22,072 bases of DNA, taken from IMG/VR virus record IMGVR_UViG_3300020439_000094, positions 1-22,072 of that record, one strand, 5' to 3'. This stretch comes from a virus. Positions 8,451-15,885 of the stretch are shown here, in pieces; position 1 is the first letter of the stretch, and each line of letters opens with the position of its first letter. A model generated the notes under the pieces. It had not been told where the DNA came from. It was given only the letters and a program-made list of their open reading frames with translations, and ran no database searches. The position numbers were made by a program, and so were the translations under genes.

Positions 8451-11099
8451 CTAACTTATGCTAAGGCTTGTTATTGATTGACCAGAATTTAATGCGATTC
8501 TCACCAAAACAACATTACCAGTAGCATTTGTCATATTTTCTTCACCAAGTGTCATCGTATAAGAACCACTTAATGAGGTGTTTGTCAAAATTCTACTTCC
8601 ATTATTGGAAGCACATCCATCACTACCATTACCACCTGCACCAGTATTAGAACCAGGAATACCAGAACCAGCATATGTGACACTAGTATTCAACCACTTG
8701 TTCAATCCGCTCGTATTATCAATTTGGGTTCCTGGTGCAGCAATCCAACATCCGGCAATACCGGTGGAAGTAATATTAATATTGAAGTTTGCAACAACTG
8801 TTCTTCTGAAAGCAAAAGTGAAGTACTGAGTTCCAGTATCCCCACTTCTGTCAGGTCCACCAGTCGGCAGATATCCAGAAGAATAATCATTAGTGTTATG
8901 TTCAATAAGTCCATCACCACTAGATCCCTGAATTCTTACAGTTGCTTCCCGTGTTCCCTGCACTCCTGGATCAGAAGATTCGGTATAAGGATTGCTTGTA
9001 TAAAAATTGGTAGCACTATTGAATGATGGTGTATCTGTGGTTTCTCCACTCAAGTCAAAAATTCTCACGCCATCATCAGTATAAGTCTCACCCAAACTAT
9101 TAGAAACGTCAATTGCAATTTCACTAATACCAGCCTGAGCAGTCTTGTGAACTCTAATAATAGTAGGAATTGCGGTATTATATGACCCAGTTCCTTCTAC
9201 ATTTCTTGCTCTTACCCGAATCTTATCAACAGTTCTTACCAAATTACCAGTAATATTAACCGAAAGGTCTCCGATTGCATAGGCACCACCAACTCCAGTA
9301 TTTACGTTTGGTATTCCACCCGTAAGCATGGAAGAAGCACCATCAATATCCGCATAACTGTAATCAGTATTGGTAGTTGCACTAGAAGACGTTCCTTCCT
9401 GATTTGTGGCATTATCAACTTCAACAATATTACTCTGATTGGTATAGCACTGACCAACTAAGTTAGTAATCGTAACTCCAGAAAGTGTAAGATTGCCACT
9501 TGTATAATAAGGAATACCGGAGATATATTTCTTAGAACCCGATGCTTCTGTTAAGGTTGCTCCAGAAACATCCACTACAGGAACTGCAGTAAGATCGTCT
9601 TTTACAAAATCAACTCTATTCGTATCTCCAGTTACACTATGAGATAACTTCATACTATTCGCACCCGTAGAAATATTGCTAGTATTCTTTGCGACTCTTG
9701 CTTTAAATCCTTTTGCAAATCCAGGATAGTAAATGCTATTTGCAAATGATACTGAACTACCACCTGCATTCAAAAGGTTATAATCACTCTCAGAATCTAC
9801 AACAAGACTGGTATATGTTCCACTATTATTAGCAGAAGATAATGTAACATTACCATCATCTACTTCATTTACTAATGCAGTAAGAGTTCCGTTATCCCCA
9901 TCAAAAGCAAATGTTGATATTGGACCTGCAGTTACAGTTCCACTTCCACTATCAATACGAACAACACTATTACCAGCACTTAATGTAGTTCCGCCACTTA
10001 CATTATCTGTAAATCCAGAAGCAAGTCTTGGGGAAGAACCCGTAGAAGAAGGAGAAGAAATTGTCTTAGAACTTAATCCATCAGGATTTGCTGGATTATT
10101 ATCATAAACCTTCAACTGTTTTGTTATGGAAGGTTCTCCGGCAATAACAAGAGGATCTGAAAGATCATTTTTAGTTACTTTCAGTAAGACAGTATCTCTT
10201 CCTGTAGACGTGTGAGTAACTGGTGATGTAGTCCAAGTGTGCTGAAGTCTTGCAGCATTATCTCCACTACCACCCGGTGCAGTTGAAAGAATGCCTACCT
10301 CTTCTGATGTTCCATCTCCCCAGTTGATAGTAAATTCTGCATTCATTCCCACTCTATTACAGTGAGTAGTGTTATTATCAAGATATAAAGAATCACCTTC
10401 GATTACATAAAGATCATTTCCAGATAACGGAGAACCTCCAGTTGATGCTCTATAAAGTTCAAATGCAGGAACTGGATTTGGAGTATAAACAACATAACTC
10501 CAATCAGAAGTTACTGTGAATGAAGATCCAGCACCAACACCATTTGTATTGAGTGCAGTAACTGTTGGGGTAAAGATTCCACCTTCCCCAGCAGTATTAA
10601 AAGTATGATTTACTGTGTGATTATCTTCGGGTCCATTAGAAGTCTGAACGTTACCATCACCCCAATCAATAATGTACTGATTTGCATTACCAATTGAATC
10701 AATTTCAATATCAGTAACTAGAGGATCTCCATCAGTCCTCTGACTCGTCGTCAAAGAAACTCCGGTTACCGCAGTATTCTTAATAATATTAAATCCAAGT
10801 TCATTTAAATCATCAATACTATTGACAACAGAAGAGTTACTAGTAAAAGTATTAAGTGCTCCGGGAGTAACAATATCTCCATCAGAAGGAGTGCCTAATG
10901 TAAGTGCTCCACCTTCTCCAAGATAAATCGTAGATCTGGTAGTTCCACGAATCTCCAGTTCATGTCCTGGAGTAAAGATAGTAGTGCCAATACCAGTACG
11001 ACCAACAACCTCAAGCACTTTAACAGACTCTGTGCTTCCTTCTACACCTATTTTTTGTTGTTGTTGTCTTCCACTAAGGAATTTAATCGGTGCTACCAT
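8451..11099 (-). CDS. Virion structural protein with two PKD-like domains, 882 residues
   Basis: Large beta-rich protein, probably part of a fibre or of the particle surface. Residues about 112-186 and 230-310 each contain a PKD-like signature: YIIDWGDGN at 142-150 and FTINWGDGT at 256-264, each followed by a conserved His-containing strand (HTF, HTW). PKD domains are immunoglobulin-like folds used in surface adhesion. The N-terminus (MVAPIKFLSGRQQQQKIGVE) and the early GRTGIGTTIFTPGHELEIRG segment echo the GIGTT motif of the neighbouring fibre proteins. The final 130 residues contain GCWIAAPGT, GAGGNGSDGC and GNVVLVRIALNSGQS, which resemble the ends of other cyanophage structural proteins. 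The start follows the 114-residue gene by 9 bases with only a weak AAGAAA binding site. No catalytic motif is seen. Confidence 0.85.
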   Translation of the reverse strand: MVAPIKFLSGRQQQQKIGVEGSTESVKVLEVVGRTGIGTTIFTPGHELEIRGTTRSTIYLGEGGALTLGTPSDGDIVTPGALNTFTSNSSVVNSIDDLNELGFNIIKNTAVTGVSLTTSQRTDGDPLVTDIEIDSIGNANQYIIDWGDGNVQTSNGPEDNHTVNHTFNTAGEGGIFTPTVTALNTNGVGAGSSFTVTSDWSYVVYTPNPVPAFELYRASTGGSPLSGNDLYVIEGDSLYLDNNTTHCNRVGMNAEFTINWGDGTSEEVGILSTAPGGSGDNAARLQHTWTTSPVTHTSTGRDTVLLKVTKNDLSDPLVIAGEPSITKQLKVYDNNPANPDGLSSKTISSPSSTGSSPRLASGFTDNVSGGTTLSAGNSVVRIDSGSGTVTAGPISTFAFDGDNGTLTALVNEVDDGNVTLSSANNSGTYTSLVVDSESDYNLLNAGGSSVSFANSIYYPGFAKGFKARVAKNTSNISTGANSMKLSHSVTGDTNRVDFVKDDLTAVPVVDVSGATLTEASGSKKYISGIPYYTSGNLTLSGVTITNLVGQCYTNQSNIVEVDNATNQEGTSSSATTNTDYSYADIDGASSMLTGGIPNVNTGVGGAYAIGDLSVNITGNLVRTVDKIRVRARNVEGTGSYNTAIPTIIRVHKTAQAGISEIAIDVSNSLGETYTDDGVRIFDLSGETTDTPSFNSATNFYTSNPYTESSDPGVQGTREATVRIQGSSGDGLIEHNTNDYSSGYLPTGGPDRSGDTGTQYFTFAFRRTVVANFNINITSTGIAGCWIAAPGTQIDNTSGLNKWLNTSVTYAGSGIPGSNTGAGGNGSDGCASNNGSRILTNTSLSGSYTMTLGEENMTNATGNVVLVRIALNSGQSITSLSIS

Positions 11100-11108
11100 T
11101 TTCTTATA

Positions 11109-11453
11109 TTAGAGGTTAGATGTTTCAAGAACGCTGGCCAAGAAATTCAAATCTGTGGCATCACTACCAAGAATGGATAAACTGTCTCCACTTTCAACAA
11201 CCAATTTTCCAGAAAGAAGATTGGCAGTATCACTCGCAGGAATTGCCAAATCTTTGACAATTGGAGTTTCTATATTAGAACCATCTGCAGTTCTCTTATA
11301 GTTGAAAGTCATATTATGTGTTTGAGTTCCAAGATTTGTTACCTGAGATAACAATACAACACCAGTATATCCACTTGGTGCAGTATAAAATACTGAAGAC
11401 GCAGTGCCTACAGTTTGAGTAAAAGTTCGGAATACGTTTACTGCAATTGCCAT
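11109..11453 (-). CDS. Small virion structural protein, 114 residues
   Basis: Short beta-rich protein (MAIAVNVFRTFTQTVGTASS) with few charged residues and no Cys. It sits between two giant structural genes, 3 bases after the stop of the 1041-residue gene, and has a purine-rich binding site GGGGGAGA 7 bases before its ATG. The segment VFYTAPSGYTGVVLLSQVTN and the later IPASDTANLLSGKLVVESGD look like one compact beta-sandwich domain of the kind common as fibre caps or connectors. I know similar small proteins in this position in cyanophage genomes but cannot name a function. The close spacing implies co-expression with its neighbours. Confidence 0.8.
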   Translation of the reverse strand: MAIAVNVFRTFTQTVGTASSVFYTAPSGYTGVVLLSQVTNLGTQTHNMTFNYKRTADGSNIETPIVKDLAIPASDTANLLSGKLVVESGDSLSILGSDATDLNFLASVLETSNL

Positions 11454-11456
11454 TTA

Positions 11457-14400
11457 TTAATCTCCCCCTAATGCTAGAATGAATGGTGTGACCTGACTGA
11501 ACAAACTCTTAACGTAAACATCACCAGTAACTGAACCAGCAGCTTGGTCAATCACAACACCATCACCAATTCTAAAGTTACCGTCTTGATCAGTGCTTGT
11601 ATATACAACTTGACCTCCATCAATTTTAACAACCTCATTTTCTTGAATTGTTACACCACCCTTAGATGGATATGCAGACTCAATTGTATTACCAGCACCG
11701 ATGTATTGGAATGAATGAGAACTTACAATTTGGAAACTTTGTCTTGCAAAGAAAACTGTAGTTCCTACACCTACTGCATTATTTAGAGCATTATTTAAAG
11801 TCACCGTAGAGACACCAGCAACAGGTGCTGTTGCAGATTGAACAGTATAATAAATTGGACGAAGTGTGACTTCTGCAGTTGCAGTTACCCCAGCACCTGG
11901 TGGCGGATCGATTGTAATTTGAGGATTGTCCTCAATAATATACTGTGTTCCACTTGAAATAAGATCAATTAACGTTACTCTTCCATTTTCAACAGTTGCG
12001 ACTGCTGTTGCATTAACAGCAACACCAGGACCAGTTGGAGAATCAATCTCTACGGCAGGAGGATCAACATAACCAGATCCAGGATTTGTGATTACAACAG
12101 TATCAATTTCATAATACTTACGGTCAAAGAAAAGTGCCTGTCCCTGATAAGGTCTATTGTTTCCAATACCAGAAACAAAAATCCTATCCTGAAGAGATTC
12201 TGTAGGAGAATTTATATGTCCAGTATATCGATCAACAATTTTACTTGTTTGATCGCCAAGACCTTCAGAAACAAGACCTTTAGTTCCAAAAGAAGAGTTG
12301 GAGTTAGTCAAATCACACTGACCACCACCCCCGGTATATACTGCAATATCATCACAAATAGTAAAGAGTGAAACTAATTGTGCATAAGCACCATTAGTAA
12401 TAGACATTCCAATACCACTCTGATTATATTGGGTGTAAGAGTCAACGTTAAATGAACCTTGAACACCAATATCTGTTAAGACATCCCCTTCTTCTGCATT
12501 AAATCCGTCAATCTTAGCACCAACACTTCCCGGAATAAAATTGGTACAGTTACGAATGTATGGACCTTTTGTAATAACTCCCGTACCAGCACCGTATGGA
12601 GGATAAATTTTACCACCATTTACATAAGTATGTACAATAGTGCTAATGCCAACATTCATAGTTACATCATCACCAGATACACCAGTAACCTTAAATGTAT
12701 ATCCATTTGTTCCATCTGGGAAGAATGTTGTGGTGACTCCTGCAGAACTTCCGCTATAAGGAAGAACTGTAATAGTTCCAATCATACTCTGATGACCGGA
12801 AACACTACACTGATAATAATATGTTCCAGGAGCTGATGGTGTCCAAGTAACAGTATCAGTTCCTTCTCCAGTAGCTGCGGGATTGCTTACACTTGCCCCA
12901 TCATCTTCTACTCTAATATACATCGGATGTGCTCCACCCAAAGCAGAATTATCAAATGTAATTGTGTCTCCTGCCCATACTGTTATGCCAGGGTCATTTG
13001 CATTACTATGAGTAGTTGTACGGTCAGTTCCACTAATTACATAGTCGGAACCGTTTCCGGAAAGAGTATTAAACGTAAAAGAAGAACCACAATTAAACTC
13101 TAAATTTCTTAACTCTACAGTATCTCCTACCTTAACTTTTACACCAGGAGAAGTTACAGTTACAATACCAGTTGACTCTGTATAAACTGCTCCGGTAATA
13201 TCCAAAGACCTATCAACAATAAATCCACCAGACTCATAAGTATGCTCAAGAGTTGAGACTCCAACACGAATTGAAATTATTCCATTACTATCAATTCTTT
13301 CAATCGGGAATTCATATCCATAAGCACCGGATGGGAATACCTGAGTTGTAGTTCCAATTCCAGTTCCTGAATGGCAGGAAAAAAGTAAATCTCTAAATTC
13401 TACTCTATCACCAACTTTATAATTTGAGTTTGCAACTGTGAAAGTAACAACTCCACTCAAATTATCATATCCAGCACTTGTAACTAAGTCTATAGTATCA
13501 AATCCGTCTCCACCATTTCCAGGATAAGTTGTTGTAAATCCAGTCGTTGCAGGATTTCCATCAATACCATTTTGAATAATACCCGTTACAATCCCAACGC
13601 AAACGGTGATAGCAGAATGAACATTTGCACAAGAACCAAAATCATGATTCGATCCAGTAGCACTATCTGCCTGAATACTTAAATCTCTAACTTGCCCATA
13701 CTCCGACTGATATCCTCCTGCCCAAAGATGATTGTTAATACATGAACGAGCAATACCAACTGAATAATTAAAGGCATCTATTGTTGTTGCGCCAAGTCCA
13801 ACAATATGATCTAAATTTCCATTAATATCAAAATATTTCTTACCTGCTTCTATACATTTAGAATTACCACCCCTAGTAATATCATGACATACTGCAAGAT
13901 ATACATCCTTAATATCATCTGCACAACTTTCAGTTGTTACAGAATTCATAGAGAATCCTGGATAGTCATTACTGTTTAAATATCCTACAGTTTCTTGTGC
14001 AATAAAATCAATATTTTGACGAATCAATCTTGCGGCATCAAAAAATCTGTCAGTAGACACACCAGCAAGTGGTCTATATGACATAACTGCAGCACCATCC
14101 TGAGATGGTTCTCCAACAAAACTTAAGTCTGTTAAATGAACACCCTGAGCAATATAAAATAAATCTAACTCAGGATTTTTTGGTTGTACCAAACACCGAC
14201 GAAGTTCTAGACCTTCAATCGATACATTATCAGGAATATAAATTGGATTCTCTTCTAAGTAAGTTCCTGGGAAAACCTTTACCGTATCACCAGGAACTGC
14301 TGCGGCAACCGCAGACTTAATAGTTGCTTTGGCATTAACTTCATTTAAACCACTATTTAAATCGTTCCCTTCGCTGGTTACGAATAAAGTTTTGCCTGGT

Positions 14401-14582
14401 GTGCTGACACTTCCAGCACCAATCTCTACTAATCTGGTACCAATTCCAGTATTATTCTGCTGCTGTTTGAAGAAAACTTTTCCATCATAAAAGTTTAGAG
14501 CTAATTCACCTAGCTGCAGCTGATCTGTAGTCGGTCTCTTACCGGGTACGGCAGACCGTTTAATCCTTATTGGAGTGGCCAT
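11457..14582 (-). CDS. Beta-helix-type virion protein with embedded cupredoxin-like domain, 1041 residues
   Basis: Large structural protein. Residues 1-60 (MATPIRIKRSAVPGKRPTTD, LGELALNFYDGKVFFKQ) resemble an attachment region common at the start of cyanophage fibre-like proteins. Residues about 64-160 have a right-handed beta-helix pattern (GKTLFVTSEGND, AVPGDTVKVFPGTY, NPIYIPDNVSIEG). Residues about 377-455 and 471-658 are two copies of one module with KVGDxVExRxLxFxC, FPxGxxGYxF and VGxST..HTY.xGG. The second copy is interrupted by a plastocyanin-like domain at 502-612 with His552, Cys592, His597 and Met600. Residues about 828-905 contain GSGY-type repeats (ITNPGSGYVDPP). The C-terminus has YTSTDQDGNFRIGDG. 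A late promoter octamer lies 48 bases upstream; the local ribosome site is weak. Probably a fibre or baseplate-associated protein; which one is not determinable here. Confidence 0.87.
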   Translation of the reverse strand: MATPIRIKRSAVPGKRPTTDQLQLGELALNFYDGKVFFKQQQNNTGIGTRLVEIGAGSVSTPGKTLFVTSEGNDLNSGLNEVNAKATIKSAVAAAVPGDTVKVFPGTYLEENPIYIPDNVSIEGLELRRCLVQPKNPELDLFYIAQGVHLTDLSFVGEPSQDGAAVMSYRPLAGVSTDRFFDAARLIRQNIDFIAQETVGYLNSNDYPGFSMNSVTTESCADDIKDVYLAVCHDITRGGNSKCIEAGKKYFDINGNLDHIVGLGATTIDAFNYSVGIARSCINNHLWAGGYQSEYGQVRDLSIQADSATGSNHDFGSCANVHSAITVCVGIVTGIIQNGIDGNPATTGFTTTYPGNGGDGFDTIDLVTSAGYDNLSGVVTFTVANSNYKVGDRVEFRDLLFSCHSGTGIGTTTQVFPSGAYGYEFPIERIDSNGIISIRVGVSTLEHTYESGGFIVDRSLDITGAVYTESTGIVTVTSPGVKVKVGDTVELRNLEFNCGSSFTFNTLSGNGSDYVISGTDRTTTHSNANDPGITVWAGDTITFDNSALGGAHPMYIRVEDDGASVSNPAATGEGTDTVTWTPSAPGTYYYQCSVSGHQSMIGTITVLPYSGSSAGVTTTFFPDGTNGYTFKVTGVSGDDVTMNVGISTIVHTYVNGGKIYPPYGAGTGVITKGPYIRNCTNFIPGSVGAKIDGFNAEEGDVLTDIGVQGSFNVDSYTQYNQSGIGMSITNGAYAQLVSLFTICDDIAVYTGGGGQCDLTNSNSSFGTKGLVSEGLGDQTSKIVDRYTGHINSPTESLQDRIFVSGIGNNRPYQGQALFFDRKYYEIDTVVITNPGSGYVDPPAVEIDSPTGPGVAVNATAVATVENGRVTLIDLISSGTQYIIEDNPQITIDPPPGAGVTATAEVTLRPIYYTVQSATAPVAGVSTVTLNNALNNAVGVGTTVFFARQSFQIVSSHSFQYIGAGNTIESAYPSKGGVTIQENEVVKIDGGQVVYTSTDQDGNFRIGDGVVIDQAAGSVTGDVYVKSLFSQVTPFILALGGD
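12747..13079 (-). other. Inserted plastocyanin-like (type 1 copper) domain
   Basis: This encodes residues 502-612 of the 1041-residue protein. Visible features are AGDTITFDN, then AHPMY with His552, then TVTWTPSAPGTYYYQCSVSG and HQSMIGTITV. The residues His552, Cys592, His597 and Met600 have the order and spacing (C-x4-H-x2-M) of a type 1 copper site, and GTYYYQC...GTITV matches the last two strands of plastocyanin-like folds. Comparison with the intact module copy at residues 377-455 places the boundaries between NCGSS and AGVTTTFFP. Copper binding is inferred. Confidence 0.65.
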
Positions 14583-14629
14583 TTATTACAATTTGGTATG
14601 TACCAGAATAGCAGTATATACTGCTGATC

Positions 14630-14637
14630 TATTTATA
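14630..14637 (-). promoter_or_regulatory. Candidate T4-type late promoter octamer TATAAATA
   Basis: Perfect match to the T4 late promoter consensus on the minus strand. It lies in the 60-base gap between the HNH gene and the 1041-residue gene, with its near edge 48 bases before the start codon at 14582. The intergenic position, the perfect match and the structural gene downstream make this the best promoter candidate of the late region. Confidence 0.6.
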
Positions 14638-14642
14638 AAACC

Positions 14643-15014
14643 TCAGGAAGCATTATTTCTTCTTGGTCTATATTTAAACAAATTAGTAGGAGGTTCTGGT
14701 CTCATCCAATCCTTAATTTTTTCATACCTATCAACATCAAAAAACTCCTGAGAAAGATACCAATCTTCCACAGGAGTATGACCTTTATCTTGATTACATT
14801 CGTGACAGGCACACAGAACATTCTTCGTAAAATCTGTTCCGCCCTTTGCTCTTGGCACAATGTGATCTATTGTGAGGTTCTCATCAGACCCACAATAGGC
14901 ACACTCCCAATCCCATTCTTCCTTTATCTTTGACCTCCATAATCTTTTTGCTTCTGCAGAACTCGTTGTTTGGAGGTTAAAGACATAGGCTTGAGGAGAA
15001 TTGTAGAGAGGCAT
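14643..15014 (-). CDS. HNH endonuclease, free-standing, 123 residues
   Basis: Predicted metal-dependent HNH nuclease. The zinc-ribbon and beta-beta-alpha motifs are complete: C38-x2-C41 (CAYCG), LTIDHIVPRAKGG with Asp50-His51, Asn65, and C70-x2-C73 followed by N-x2-KG (CHECNQDKG). The length is typical for small phage HNH proteins. Both neighbours are intact, so this is a free-standing gene and shows no sign of lying in an intron. Phage genes of this class often act as homing endonucleases that spread themselves and flanking DNA between related genomes; that role is inferred here. No strong ribosome binding site is visible, and a TCTAAATA octamer at 15035-15042 is a weak promoter candidate. 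Confidence 0.88.
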   Translation of the reverse strand: MPLYNSPQAYVFNLQTTSSAEAKRLWRSKIKEEWDWECAYCGSDENLTIDHIVPRAKGGTDFTKNVLCACHECNQDKGHTPVEDWYLSQEFFDVDRYEKIKDWMRPEPPTNLFKYRPRRNNAS

Positions 15015-15054
15015 AAAAAATTGCGTCTTACATATATTTAGATTCTATTACACA

Positions 15055-15885
15055 TCAGAATCCATACCTATTTTTTACTGCATCATAATTTTGTGCTATT
15101 TCTGCTGGTGTTAATGCCGAGGAATAAATTCTAACTATAGAAATACGACCATTATATTCACCACGATAATTGCTACCAGATTTGTCAGCAATACCTATAC
15201 CATATGTACCTTGTGATTGTCCTTTTGGTGCAAAGGTCGTCATACTGGCAACATTAACTTTATCGACATAAACGTTTGCAATCTTGCCCGTTTCCGCTCC
15301 CGGACCTGGCCAAGATTCCGATACAAGAACATGTTGATGCCAGGTTTGAGTTGATGGATTCGTACTATAATCAACTTGTGTCTCCGTTCCATAAGTATTT
15401 GTATGAACAAGACTATTATATCCAAATAAAAGCCCGTTATTGTTTGCTGCACCAGAACTCCAATCAGCAGATGCGGAATTTGTCCATAAACAACCATCCA
15501 CCCATGGATTTACATCGCTACCACTATTAGGCGTAGAAGCAGCATCATAATAATTCCAAATTTCAATAGTAAAATATGAACCTAGTGTAAGTGAACTTCC
15601 AGGTAAAGTAAAACATCCTTGAGTGCTGTCATAACTAGGACCATCTGTCCAATCAAACCACCCATTAGAATCATAAACTACCTCAGAAGAACTAGTTCTA
15701 GTGAAGTTTCTATTGTTACTAGTCAAATCATACCATGTAGATCCAATTCCAGAATAACTTAGAGTTCTTCCTGCATCAAGAGCAAGTATTAATTGACCAC
15801 CGTAGGTATTAGTAACTATTCCAACTAAAGAGTTTTCTGGTGATAGATTTATCCAATCATTAGTTGGTCCTGAAAATACTCCCAT
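15055..15885 (-). CDS. LamG/concanavalin-like adhesin candidate, 276 residues
   Basis: Probable receptor- or carbohydrate-binding virion protein. From residue 29 the sequence GGQLILALDAGRTLSYSG, then STWYDLTSNNRNFT, then the beta-rich middle and the ending YNGRISIVRIYSSALTPAEI plus NYDAVKNRYGF follow the pattern of Laminin-G-type (concanavalin-like) domains found in phage and bacterial surface proteins. The upstream 521-residue protein has the same framework and a closely related ending (FNGKISNVKIYKGKGLTATE), so the two are tandem paralogues. Start and stop overlap by one base (TAATG), so translation is probably coupled. No signal peptide or membrane segment is present, which fits a virion protein. 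Confidence 0.8.
   Translation of the reverse strand: MGVFSGPTNDWINLSPENSLVGIVTNTYGGQLILALDAGRTLSYSGIGSTWYDLTSNNRNFTRTSSSEVVYDSNGWFDWTDGPSYDSTQGCFTLPGSSLTLGSYFTIEIWNYYDAASTPNSGSDVNPWVDGCLWTNSASADWSSGAANNNGLLFGYNSLVHTNTYGTETQVDYSTNPSTQTWHQHVLVSESWPGPGAETGKIANVYVDKVNVASMTTFAPKGQSQGTYGIGIADKSGSNYRGEYNGRISIVRIYSSALTPAEIAQNYDAVKNRYGF

Noticed and set aside
12747-13079. A host plastocyanin gene (petE) captured by the phage
   Set aside because: The domain is in frame within a 1041-residue protein, with no start, stop or signal peptide of its own; cyanophage petE is a separate gene with an export signal.
15035-15042. TCTAAATA as late promoter for the HNH gene
   Set aside because: Two differences from TATAAATA in an AT-rich gap; too weak to list as a feature.
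14583-15054. Group I intron around the HNH gene
   Set aside because: The genes on both sides have complete starts, stops and domain ends, so there are no exons to splice; the HNH gene is free-standing.
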